Assembly (NCBI GenBank): GCA_964579505.1
Contig: CAZOGC010000004.1
Span: 124,001 to 188,000, forward strand
Length of the DNA stretch: 64,000 nt
Reading direction: 5' to 3'
Source of the DNA: JAJYSO01 sp964579505
GTDB taxonomy: Bacteria > Bacteroidota > Bacteroidia > Flavobacteriales > Flavobacteriaceae
In this document: piece after piece, positions 34,774 to 42,465 of the stretch
Layout of the letters: each line of letters starts with the position of its first letter
Position numbering within the stretch: the first letter of the stretch is position 1
Made by a program: the position numbers and the translations under genes
The notes under the pieces: generated by a model
Seen by the model: the letters and a program-made list of their open reading frames with translations, nothing else
Told to the model about the DNA's origin: nothing
Databases searched by the model: none

Positions 34774-35571
34774 ATGCAGCGCTTGCGATATTTTTATCTG
34801 ATAAAATTACAATACTTAGGTTTTCGCTATCATGGGTGGCAAAAACAACCCGAGGTTAAGACGGTTGAACGCATGGTAGAGCGTACGATTAACTATGTGC
34901 TGAATGGACGTAAATTTAAGTTGTTGGCAGCAGGCAGAACAGATTCGCAAGTTTCTGTTAATCAGACCTATGTGGAATTGTTTGTAGAGGAGGAACCTTT
35001 ACTAATTGATTCTTTTTTGAAGCTGATAAACAAGAATTTACCGCAAGATATACGCGCCTTGGCAATTACAGAAACCGATGCTGCCTTTAATATAATTCAG
35101 CATCCTAAGCTTAAAGAATATTTGTATTTTTTTAGTTATGGAGAAAAATTCCACCCGTTTTGCGCTGCGTTTATGACTAATATTCAAGAAGATTTGAATA
35201 TTGAAATGATGCAAAATGCGGCTCCTCTTTTTGAAGGAGAGCACGATTTTTGGTCGTACACTTTTCGCCCAAAACCACGAACGCAGACACGAGGAAAGAT
35301 TTTGTGCTGCGAAATCGTAGAAAATACCTTGTTAACCGGGAGTTTTTTCCCGGAAAAAAGTTATGTATTGCGTGTAAAAGGAGTTGGGTTTAAACGGCAC
35401 CAGATACGGCTTATGGCGGGTGTTTTAATTGATTTAGGAAAAGGTTTAGTAGAGAAAGAGTTTGTGCTACGCACTTTACAGGCTGAAAATAGAATAACCC
35501 TAACTAATGTGGCACCAGCCTCCGGATTAATTTTAAATGCTGTAAAATTGCATAATGAAACAGAGCGCTAG
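34774..35571 (+). CDS. TruA-like tRNA pseudouridine synthase
   Basis: A 265-residue protein of the TruA family, which makes pseudouridine at tRNA positions 38-40. The catalytic aspartate is seen in AAGRTDSQVSV (D57); canonical TruA reads GRTDAGVHA, so the flanking residues are changed. YFYLIKLQYLGFRYHGWQKQ and VLRVKGVGFKRHQIRLMAG (family usual SFLYHQIRxMxG) fit the fold. The divergence suggests a paralogue rather than the main TruA, possibly with a different target. Confidence 0.78.
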   Translation: MQRLRYFYLIKLQYLGFRYHGWQKQPEVKTVERMVERTINYVLNGRKFKLLAAGRTDSQVSVNQTYVELFVEEEPLLIDSFLKLINKNLPQDIRALAITETDAAFNIIQHPKLKEYLYFFSYGEKFHPFCAAFMTNIQEDLNIEMMQNAAPLFEGEHDFWSYTFRPKPRTQTRGKILCCEIVENTLLTGSFFPEKSYVLRVKGVGFKRHQIRLMAGVLIDLGKGLVEKEFVLRTLQAENRITLTNVAPASGLILNAVKLHNETER

Positions 35572-35609
35572 TTTGTTGCCTTGTTAGAAATGTTTATTTT
35601 TACGACACG

Positions 35610-36086
35610 ATGAAGAAAATTTTACTCGTTTTTTTAGTGGGGATCGTAGTAAGTTGTAAAAATTTTGAATGGAAGAAAGTTTCTTCTAAACAAATTTATC
35701 AAAATGAATTGCAACATTTAAATTGGAACGACCTCGACACGTATCCTGCCTTTAAGGATTGTGAGGAGTATGTTGAAAAAGTAAAGAGAAAAAAGTGTTT
35801 TGAAGAAGAAATATCAAGGCATATTTATAGCGTATTTCAACAACATAAAATAATTTTGAAAGATTCTGTACACCAAAAAATGATTTTGGTGATTGCTATT
35901 TCAGAAAAAGGGAAACCCTCTTTAGATACATTGTTAATGACTGATTTACTACGATTAAAAATGCCTCATATAAAAATGTGGCTAGATTCAGCTATAACAA
36001 ACCTTCCTAAAATATATCCGGGAGAAAAGCGCGGAGTGCCGGTAGCCTCAAAGTTTAAACTTCCTTTGGTAATTTCTGCGGAATAG
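35610..36086 (+). CDS. Hypothetical lipoprotein
   Basis: A 158-residue protein with a lipoprotein signal: basic MKK, a hydrophobic core and the lipobox VVSC, giving lipidated Cys16. The mature part has two more cysteines (FKDCEEY and KKCFEEE) about 15 residues apart and the phrase ISEKGKPSLDTLLM, which loosely recalls TonB C-terminal-type folds in Bacteroidota. I do not recognise the family with confidence. It stands between the TruA-like and the nuclease genes. Confidence 0.65.
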   Translation: MKKILLVFLVGIVVSCKNFEWKKVSSKQIYQNELQHLNWNDLDTYPAFKDCEEYVEKVKRKKCFEEEISRHIYSVFQQHKIILKDSVHQKMILVIAISEKGKPSLDTLLMTDLLRLKMPHIKMWLDSAITNLPKIYPGEKRGVPVASKFKLPLVISAE

Positions 36087-36094
36087 CGAAAAAA

Positions 36095-36712
36095 CTATTC
36101 TCCTCTTCTCGAAATTTCATCGCGTAGCCGAGCGGCTTTTTCGTAATCCTCGTCTTTTACGGCTTTGTCTAAAGCGCTTTTTAGTTCAGCCAAACTCTTG
36201 TATTTCAATCGATCATTTTCAGCGGGCGATTCATCTTCCTTTTTAGGAGTTTCCTTAATCATAATTCCTTTTCGTAAAGGACTGTTGGCTGACTCAGAAG
36301 ATTTGAGCTGAATGCCGGCTTTGTCTAAGATATTTTTATAGGTAAAGATAGGAGCATCAAATCGAAGTGCTAATGCAACGGCATCACTTGTGCGGGCGTC
36401 TATAATTTCTTCAATTTTATCGCGCTCACAAATCAAGCTGGAGTAAAAAACACCATCTACAAGTTTATGAATGATAACTTGCTTAATGGTGATGGCAAAC
36501 TCATCAGCAAAAGTTTTAAATAAATCGTGTGTAAGTGGTCTAGGGGGTTTGATGTCTTTTTCTAAAGCAATAGCAATAGACTGTGCTTCAAAAGCCCCAA
36601 TTACAATAGGCAGTTGGCGGTTTCCGTCTATTTCGCTTAATAAAAGTGCATACGCGCCATTTTGAGTCTGGCTGTAAGAAATCCCTTTAATACTCAATCG
36701 CACTAAACTCAT
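36095..36712 (-). CDS. Bifunctional nuclease (DUF151) with UVR motif
   Basis: A 205-residue protein. The N-terminal 135 residues are the DUF151 / bifunctional nuclease domain (LPIVIGAFEAQSIAIAL, RTSDAVALALRFDAPIF). After a charged linker, the C-terminal 40 residues (LKSALDKAVKDEDYEKAARL) form a UvrB/UvrC-type UVR helix pair. Plant and bacterial relatives cleave DNA and RNA in vitro; the physiological role is unclear. In flavobacteria it commonly neighbours the etf genes, as here. Confidence 0.87.
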   Translation of the reverse strand: MSLVRLSIKGISYSQTQNGAYALLLSEIDGNRQLPIVIGAFEAQSIAIALEKDIKPPRPLTHDLFKTFADEFAITIKQVIIHKLVDGVFYSSLICERDKIEEIIDARTSDAVALALRFDAPIFTYKNILDKAGIQLKSSESANSPLRKGIMIKETPKKEDESPAENDRLKYKSLAELKSALDKAVKDEDYEKAARLRDEISRRGE

Positions 36713-36856
36713 ACATCAATAGAATTCAAATAGTTATATATCCATCACCTTGTGATTTCTCAAAAGTATTAGGACAAGTTACAAAAAAATTAGCCTTCCC
36801 CCATATACAATGTAATAAATGAGAGAAGACTTTTTAGGTTTATAAGGTTCTTTGAC

Positions 36857-37825
36857 TTAGTTATTAGCAGCTTTAAAGGCTTTTATTTTTTCGGTTAGCT
36901 TCGGAACAATTTCAAAGGCATCACCTACCACCCCATAATCAGCGGCCTTAAAGAAAGGAGCTTCCGGGTCGTTGTTAATAACCAATTTGTGTTTAGAAGC
37001 GCTTACTCCGGCTAGGTGTTGAATAGCGCCTGAAATTCCTACTGCGATGTACAGATTGGTAGCTACCGGTTTTCCGGTTTGGCCAACGTGCTCACCTCGA
37101 GGGCGCCATCCCATATCAGACACCGGTTTAGAGCAGGCTAGAGCGGCGCCTAACGTTTCGGCTAACTCTTCAAGCATACCCCAATTTTCAGGCCCTTTCA
37201 TTCCTCTACCACCAGAAACAACAATTTCTGCGTCGGCAATGGTTACTTTATCGGTGGCTTTATCTACTGATTCTATATTAACCGCAAAGTCTTCTGCACC
37301 GAGGGTGGGCTCAAAAGTTTCTTCGGTTGCAACAGCACTATTTTCTTTTAGGCCGTATGCATTTTTAGCGACGCCAATAAGCTTAACGTCAGAAGCAATT
37401 TCGGTAATACCAAATCCTTTGTTAGTAAACACACTGTGTTTTACTTGAAAAGGGCTGGTATTTTCCGGTAAAGCAACTGCGTTAGGTACGTAGCCTGCTT
37501 GTAAGTCTACTGCTAATAACGGAGCTAGATATTTGTCGTTAGAGGTTTGCCCAATAACTACTACTTGTGCATTTTCTTTGCGGGCGGCTTGGGCGATGAC
37601 ATCGGCATAAGCTTCGGCATTAAAAGCAGCTAATTTATCGTGGGTTACTTTTACTACTTTATCGGCGCCATAATTGCCCAGAACTGATGTGTCATCGGTC
37701 TGTATGGCCACAGCGGTAACGGTTGTGCCTAATTTATCGGCTACGCCTTTTGCATAAGAAACGGCTTCATAAGCGGTTTTTTTAAATTTTCCGTTTTCTG
37801 ATTCTGTATATACTAAAACTGACAT
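36857..37825 (-). CDS. etfA: Electron transfer flavoprotein, alpha subunit
   Basis: Carries electrons from acyl-CoA and related dehydrogenases to the quinone pool. A 322-residue protein with the FAD-binding C-terminal domain: SGGRGMKGPENW, KPVSDMGWRPRGEHVGQTGK, YIAVGISGAIQHLAGVSASK and NNDPEAPFFKAADYGVVGD. It follows etfB after 38 bases. Confidence 0.96.
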   Translation of the reverse strand: MSVLVYTESENGKFKKTAYEAVSYAKGVADKLGTTVTAVAIQTDDTSVLGNYGADKVVKVTHDKLAAFNAEAYADVIAQAARKENAQVVVIGQTSNDKYLAPLLAVDLQAGYVPNAVALPENTSPFQVKHSVFTNKGFGITEIASDVKLIGVAKNAYGLKENSAVATEETFEPTLGAEDFAVNIESVDKATDKVTIADAEIVVSGGRGMKGPENWGMLEELAETLGAALACSKPVSDMGWRPRGEHVGQTGKPVATNLYIAVGISGAIQHLAGVSASKHKLVINNDPEAPFFKAADYGVVGDAFEIVPKLTEKIKAFKAANN

Positions 37826-37863
37826 ATTCTTGTGTTTTTAAGGTGAAAAAAGATTAGAAAAAC

Positions 37864-38610
37864 TTAGATGGCTTTCGCATCATTGTGTAATAAAGCTACT
37901 AATTCGTCTAAGTTATCGGGGTCAATAATCTTAGTTTCACCGCGTGGAGGAAGTTTTTCAAATTTAACATCGTTGGTTTGTGCTTCAACAGCTTCCGGTT
38001 CTACTACTGTAAGTGGTTTTTTGCGTGCCATCATAATGCCGCGCATGTTTGGGATGCGTAAATCGCTTTCTTCTACAATTCCCTTTTGACCACCTACCAC
38101 AAGAGGAAGGTTAGCGGTAAGGGTTTCTTTTCCGCCGTCTATCTCACGAACAACGGTGGCTTTGTCGCCTTCAACTTCTAGTCCTACGCACTTATTAACA
38201 AAAGAAGCGCCAATTAATTTGGCAAGCATTCCGGGAACCATACCGCCGTTATAGTCTATAGACTCACGACCGGCAATAATAAGATCGTAGTTGCCGTCTT
38301 GGGCTACTTTAGCCAATTGTTTAGCTACTTGAAAGCCATCGGTGGCCAGGGTGTCTATCCTAATGGCACTATCGGCACCTATGGCCAGGGCTTTGCGTAA
38401 TGTGGGTTCAGTTTCTTTTCCTCCAACATTTACGACATCGACAGAAGCGCCTTGTTTTTCTTTAAACCACATAGCGCGTGTAAGACCAAATTCATCATTG
38501 GGATTGATAATAAATTGCACCCCATTGGTGTCGAATTTGGTATCGTTATCTGCAAAATTTATTTTTGAAGTCGTGTCAGGGACATGACTTATACAAACTA
38601 ATATTTTCAT
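37864..38610 (-). CDS. etfB: Electron transfer flavoprotein, beta subunit
   Basis: AMP-binding partner of EtfA. The 248-residue protein shows KILVCISHVPDT, IINPNDEFGL, IIAGRESIDYNGGMVPGML and NMRGIMMARKKPL, all typical of EtfB. A TATATTTG box lies upstream on the minus strand at 38661-38668. Divergent from the pyruvate dehydrogenase E1 beta gene. Confidence 0.96.
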   Translation of the reverse strand: MKILVCISHVPDTTSKINFADNDTKFDTNGVQFIINPNDEFGLTRAMWFKEKQGASVDVVNVGGKETEPTLRKALAIGADSAIRIDTLATDGFQVAKQLAKVAQDGNYDLIIAGRESIDYNGGMVPGMLAKLIGASFVNKCVGLEVEGDKATVVREIDGGKETLTANLPLVVGGQKGIVEESDLRIPNMRGIMMARKKPLTVVEPEAVEAQTNDVKFEKLPPRGETKIIDPDNLDELVALLHNDAKAI

Positions 38611-38660
38611 TATAAACTATAGATTTTAAATGCTTGTTTTATATAAAAAATTGATTCTCG

Positions 38661-38668
38661 CAAATATA
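38661..38668 (-). promoter_or_regulatory. Candidate -7 box (TATATTTG) for etfBA
   Basis: Exact TAnnTTTG match, 51 bases before etfB; no TTG at usual spacing. Confidence 0.4.
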
Positions 38669-38746
38669 GATAATTTATGATGAAGGACATAAGAGCAGGT
38701 CTTTGTATTTTTTTGTGAAAGGGTGGTTTTTAAACAGGGTATTGCT

Positions 38747-38754
38747 TATTTTTG
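38747..38754 (+). promoter_or_regulatory. Candidate -7 box (TATTTTTG) for the E1 beta gene
   Basis: Exact TAnnTTTG match ending 20 bases before the ATG at 38775; it lies inside the longer ORF frame, supporting the downstream start. Confidence 0.4.
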
Positions 38755-38774
38755 TAGCCCTTAGAATTAAATAT

Positions 38775-39752
38775 ATGAGAACAATTCAATTTAGAGAAGC
38801 TATCTGCGAAGCGATGAGCGAAGAGATGCGCCGCGATAAGTCTGTTTATTTAATGGGTGAAGAAGTTGCGGAATATAATGGAGCTTACAAGGCTTCAAAA
38901 GGCATGTTGGATGAATTTGGTCCCGAACGCGTTGTGGATACGCCCATTTCAGAATCAGGATTTAGTGGAGTAGGAGTAGGAAGCGCTATGGTTGGCGCTC
39001 GTCCTATCATTGAGTTTATGACCTTTAACTTTTCGTTAGTGGCTATAGACCAGGTTATAAACAATGCCGCTAAAATTCGTCAAATGTCAGGTGGACAATT
39101 TAATATACCGATTGTTTTTAGAGGACCTACGGCTTCTGCCGGTCAGTTAGCAGCTACGCACTCTCAGGCTTTTGAGAGTTGGTATGCCAATACTCCCGGG
39201 CTGAAAGTAATCGTTCCTTCTAATCCGTATGATGCTAAAGGACTTTTAAAATCAGCCATTCGTGATGACGATCCGGTTATTTTTATGGAGAGCGAGCAAA
39301 TGTATGGCGATAAAGGGGAAGTACCGGAAGAAGAATACTTAATTCCTATTGGTAAAGCTGATATAAAACGGGAGGGAACGGATGTGACGATTGTCTCTTT
39401 TGGTAAAATTATAAAAGAGGCGTATGTGGCAGCTGATAAATTAGCAGAAGAAGGAATTTCTTGTGAAATTATTGACTTGCGTACGGTACGCCCAATTGAT
39501 TATGAAACGGTTTTTGAATCTGTAAAGAAAACGAACCGATTGGTATGCTTGGAAGAAGCTTGGCCATTGGGTAATATCTCTACAGAAATCACCTACCAGG
39601 TGCAAGAACATGTCTTTGATTATCTAGATGCTCCGGTAGTAAAATTAAATACTGCCGATACCCCGGCTCCATATTCTCCGGTTCTGTTAAAAGAATGGTT
39701 GCCTAATAGTGAAGACGTCATTAAAGCCGTTAAAAAAGTGCTTTACAAATAA
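38775..39752 (+). CDS. pdhB: Pyruvate dehydrogenase E1 component, beta subunit
   Basis: Subunit of the alpha2beta2 E1 enzyme that decarboxylates pyruvate with thiamine diphosphate. The 325 residues contain MGEEVAEYNGAYKASKGML, FMTFNFSLVAIDQVINNAAK, MSGGQFNIPIVFRGPT and DLRTVRPIDYETV, all typical. The ATG at 38775 gives the normal N-terminus MRTIQFREAI. E1 alpha and E2 are not in the window. It is followed by a terminator. Confidence 0.93.
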   Translation: MRTIQFREAICEAMSEEMRRDKSVYLMGEEVAEYNGAYKASKGMLDEFGPERVVDTPISESGFSGVGVGSAMVGARPIIEFMTFNFSLVAIDQVINNAAKIRQMSGGQFNIPIVFRGPTASAGQLAATHSQAFESWYANTPGLKVIVPSNPYDAKGLLKSAIRDDDPVIFMESEQMYGDKGEVPEEEYLIPIGKADIKREGTDVTIVSFGKIIKEAYVAADKLAEEGISCEIIDLRTVRPIDYETVFESVKKTNRLVCLEEAWPLGNISTEITYQVQEHVFDYLDAPVVKLNTADTPAPYSPVLLKEWLPNSEDVIKAVKKVLYK

Positions 39753-39778
39753 CGACTTTTACACATATAATAGTGAGA

Positions 39779-39804
39779 AAGGCTGCCTTTGGGCGGTCTT
39801 TTTT
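39779..39804 (+). terminator. Terminator of the E1 beta gene
   Basis: A 9-bp stem (two G-U) with a TTTG loop followed by a T run, 26 bases after the stop codon. Confidence 0.75.
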
Positions 39805-39952
39805 GTGCTGTATACTTAGTAACTACCTTTGTTAGGGCCTATGTTGGTTTTAATATTTTATTTACTTGGTATGCTGTCCGCATAAAACATAAATAGATAT
39901 ATATTAGCCATAATTTTTTCTTATCTGTAATTTATTTGTATAAATAGATTCA

Positions 39953-39981
39953 TTGTAGTTTATCTATTTTATTTATATTTG
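39953..39981 (+). promoter_or_regulatory. Promoter of the AAA/DUF4143 gene (TTG-N18-TATATTTG)
   Basis: TTG at 39953-39955, an 18-base spacer and TATATTTG at 39974-39981, ending 17 bases before the ATG. The spacer region also holds an 8-bp inverted repeat (AAATAGAT / ATCTATTT) spanning the -33 element, a possible repressor site. Confidence 0.65.
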
Positions 39982-39998
39982 TGTAAATAAGATAAATT

Positions 39999-41444
39999 AT
40001 GGATATATCAAGTGTTATTCCGGAAGGCGAAATAATTGAGCGGTTACAAACTGAAAATCCTTGGTGGATTACCAAAACCGTAAGTCCGTTTTATACGGAT
40101 ATGAAACGACGTTTATATTTTAAACTGTTTTACCCGTTTGTAATAGAAACAGATATCCGACGAGCTCTTGTTCTGATGGGGCCTCGTCGTGTTGGTAAAA
40201 CGGTGATGCTATTTCATACGATTGCAGAGTTAATTGAAGATGGAATTGACCCTCAAAAAATTTGCTTTGTGGGTATTGATAACCCAATCTACATCAATCA
40301 GAGTTTGGAAAATTTGTTAGCGCTTTATAAAAAAGCGTTGAAAACGGATACTTTAGAAGGATGTTATGTGTTTTTTGATGAAGTTCAGTTTCTAAAAAAT
40401 TGGGAACGACACCTAAAAAATTTGGTAGATTCATATCCTAAAATAAAATTCATTGTTTCAGGGTCTGCGGCTGCAGCATTACATAAAAAAAGCTCCGAAA
40501 GTGGCGCTGGGAGATTTACCGATTTTATGTTACCGCCACTCACTTTTCAAGAATATATTCATTTGAATGATAACGCTCATTTAATAGTTGATGGAAAATC
40601 TGTAACATTCGCAGGTCAAAAGGTTTCACAGAAAGGAACCAATAATATTAAGGCATTAAATGAAGAGTTTATCAATTATATAAATTACGGTGGGTATCCT
40701 GAAGTGGTTTTATCTGATAAAATCAGGAGCGATATGCGCCGTTATGTTAAAAATGACATTATTGATAAAGTGTTATTAAAAGATTTACCCGGATTATATA
40801 AATTGAATGACGTGCAAGAACTCAACCGTTTTTTCGCTTATATAGCCTATAGTACGGGGCAGGAAATGTCTTACCAAAAAATGGCTAAAGACAGTGGAAT
40901 AGCCAAGGCAACCCTAAAAAAATATTTAGCGTATTTAGAAGATGCCTTTCTGATTAAAGTGCTTTATAAAGTAGATAATAATGCTAAAAAATTGAGGAGG
41001 ATAACCAGCTTTAAGGTGTATTTAACCAGCCCTTCTTTAAGAGCAGCCTTGTTTTCACCGGTTAAGGAAACGGATAAAGTAATGGGTAATATGGTAGAGA
41101 CCGTCATCCTGTCACAATGGATGCATAGAGAAAATTTAGACTTGACTTATGCCCGGTGGCAGAAAGGAGAAGTGGAATTAGTTTTGTTAGATAATAAAGC
41201 CTTTAAGCCGGCTTGGGCTGTAGAGATAAAATGGAGCAATCGCTATTATAATAACCCCAATAAACTACATAGCCTAATCCATTTCTGCAATACGAATAAT
41301 TTAGAAAATGCACTGGTTACCTCTATTGATCAATCTGGAAACAAGGAAGTAGGTGAATTAGAATTCACTTTCGTTCCAGCTTCTTTGTACGCGTATAATA
41401 TTGGAGAACGTACTTTAGAAAGGAGAAAAAGAGAAGATAAATAA
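39999..41444 (+). CDS. AAA-family ATPase with DUF4143 domain
   Basis: A 481-residue protein with Walker A in MGPRRVGKTVMLF (about residue 65), Walker B in CYVFFDEVQFLKNWE, sensor FIVSGSAAAAL, and the C-terminal DUF4143 domain (about 300-450, with KKYLAYLEDAFLIKVLY and a nuclease-like AVEIKWSNR). Such ATPases are widespread and patchily distributed in bacteria and archaea; their function is poorly known. It has its own near-perfect promoter and lies in AT-rich DNA beside two tRNA genes, so it looks acquired. Confidence 0.88.
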   Translation: MDISSVIPEGEIIERLQTENPWWITKTVSPFYTDMKRRLYFKLFYPFVIETDIRRALVLMGPRRVGKTVMLFHTIAELIEDGIDPQKICFVGIDNPIYINQSLENLLALYKKALKTDTLEGCYVFFDEVQFLKNWERHLKNLVDSYPKIKFIVSGSAAAALHKKSSESGAGRFTDFMLPPLTFQEYIHLNDNAHLIVDGKSVTFAGQKVSQKGTNNIKALNEEFINYINYGGYPEVVLSDKIRSDMRRYVKNDIIDKVLLKDLPGLYKLNDVQELNRFFAYIAYSTGQEMSYQKMAKDSGIAKATLKKYLAYLEDAFLIKVLYKVDNNAKKLRRITSFKVYLTSPSLRAALFSPVKETDKVMGNMVETVILSQWMHRENLDLTYARWQKGEVELVLLDNKAFKPAWAVEIKWSNRYYNNPNKLHSLIHFCNTNNLENALVTSIDQSGNKEVGELEFTFVPASLYAYNIGERTLERRKREDK

Positions 41445-41509
41445 GGAAAGAAAAACTCTTAATTTTTCTTATTTATTAAAATATGTTTAAATTAATGTGT
41501 TAAAAATAC

Positions 41510-41540
41510 TTGAATCCAATATGTCTATTATATACCTTTG
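41510..41540 (+). promoter_or_regulatory. Promoter of the hypothetical gene at 41.6 kb (TTG-N20-TACCTTTG)
   Basis: TTG at 41510-41512, a 20-base spacer and TACCTTTG at 41533-41540, about 23 bases before the ATG. Confidence 0.6.
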
Positions 41541-41563
41541 TTTAAATAAGAAAGAAAATACTT

Positions 41564-41977
41564 ATGGGGTGGGCAGCATTAGTGAATCTTTTTATGAGCT
41601 TATATCGTTCACAAAAAGAACATAAAAAAAAGGGAGAACAAAAAATAAGAGATAGAGAAGTAAATCTTATTTCGCCTCAAAATGTTTGTGAAGAATGCAA
41701 AAGAACGGGGAACAAAGTTAAATATCGGGGTTATAAAATTAGATGGTATGTCGCTTTCTTCAAACTTGAAAGTTCATTAATCTACAGTCAGTTGTTTTTG
41801 AAAAATGACAAAACCATTATACGTACAAGGATATCATTAGAAAAATATCCCGGACTTAAAAACGAAGAATATGGAGAGAAGTACATTGTGGAAGGAATCA
41901 TAGATAAAGTGGAAAAGAACACAGTTTACTTAGAACAATTGATTGAATTAAAAAGGGATTCTTTCTTTGTAATTTAA
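41564..41977 (+). CDS. Hypothetical protein, possible OB-like fold
   Basis: A 137-residue protein I do not recognise. The first 14 residues are hydrophobic, then a very basic stretch (KEHKKKGEQKIRDR), a CEEC motif (NVCEECKRTG) and a C-terminal half rich in beta pattern ending GIIDKVEKNTVYLEQLIEL, which loosely resembles OB-fold tRNA_anti-like proteins. It has a good promoter of its own, so it is probably expressed. It lies in the accessory patch after the DUF4143 ATPase. Confidence 0.6.
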   Translation: MGWAALVNLFMSLYRSQKEHKKKGEQKIRDREVNLISPQNVCEECKRTGNKVKYRGYKIRWYVAFFKLESSLIYSQLFLKNDKTIIRTRISLEKYPGLKNEEYGEKYIVEGIIDKVEKNTVYLEQLIELKRDSFFVI

Positions 41978-42129
41978 ATGAAAAACTCTTTAGATGAGCT
42001 ACCTCATTTCTCTAGACCAAAAATATAAGAAGTTAAGTTGAATTTCCTGAGACTGAAATTGGCCCCAAGTTTAAATGGCATTTACTTGATAAAGAAGAGG
42101 TGGTTAGAGGAGGTCTCTATTTACCCATA
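41978..42129 (+). pseudogene. Possible broken small ORF before the tRNA genes
   Basis: No intact gene is present. A 16-codon ORF (MKNSLDELPHFSRPKI) abuts the previous stop codon. Another frame beginning at 41995 reads MSYLISLDQKYKKLS then a stop; one base on, a second frame continues EFPETEIGPKFKWHLLDKE to a stop at 42127. A single-base frameshift in a short gene would explain this, but chance is not excluded. Confidence 0.25.
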
Positions 42130-42137
42130 TAAAATAA

Positions 42138-42171
42138 AAAAGCCCAAAATCTTATCAGATTTCAGGCTTTT
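42138..42171 (-). terminator. Terminator of the tRNA-Ser/tRNA-Pro transcript
   Basis: A 12-bp stem (two G-U on the minus strand) followed on that strand by a T-rich run, 5 bases beyond the tRNA-Pro 3' end. Confidence 0.7.
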
Positions 42172-42176
42172 CTTTG

Positions 42177-42251
42177 TCGGGGTGGCAGGATTCGAACCTG
42201 CGGCCTCCACGTCCCAAACGTGGCGCGATAACCGGGCTACGCTACACCCCG
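42177..42251 (-). tRNA. tRNA-Pro (anticodon TGG)
   Basis: A 75-base cloverleaf on the minus strand: acceptor CGGGGTG/CACCCCG with discriminator A, anticodon loop TTTGGGA between CCACG and CGTGG, T-loop GGTTCGAATCC. CCA is not encoded. Next to tRNA-Ser. Confidence 0.95.
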
Positions 42252-42270
42252 AATGCTCTTTTGTAGCTTG

Positions 42271-42355
42271 CGGAGAGACAGGGATTCGAACCCTGGCGAC
42301 ACTTTCGCGTCGACGGATTAGCAATCCGCTCCATTAACCACTCTGGCATCTCTCC
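42271..42355 (-). tRNA. tRNA-Ser (anticodon GCT)
   Basis: An 85-base cloverleaf on the minus strand: acceptor GGAGAGA/TCTCTCC with discriminator G, anticodon loop TTGCTAA between GCGGA and TCCGT, a long variable arm (class II) and the T-loop GGTTCGAATCC. Separated from tRNA-Pro by 19 bases and probably cotranscribed. Confidence 0.95.
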
Positions 42356-42465
42356 TATAAACTAAAGAACGTTGTTTTTTAGCGACTGCAAATCTAAGCT
42401 ATGGCTTTGATACTGCCAAAATTTTTATTCTCTTTTTTACAAAAAATAGAGAATATTTTTTAGCC

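Noticed and set aside
42038..42337. A 99-codon plus-strand ORF across the tRNA genes
   Set aside because: It runs antisense through tRNA-Pro and most of tRNA-Ser; its apparent GVAGFEPAAS and GETGIRTL phrases are the well-known artefact of translating tRNA genes backwards.
42427..42454. AT-rich inverted repeat after ccsBA as a terminator
   Set aside because: The stem is almost only A-T and no T run follows it on the minus strand.
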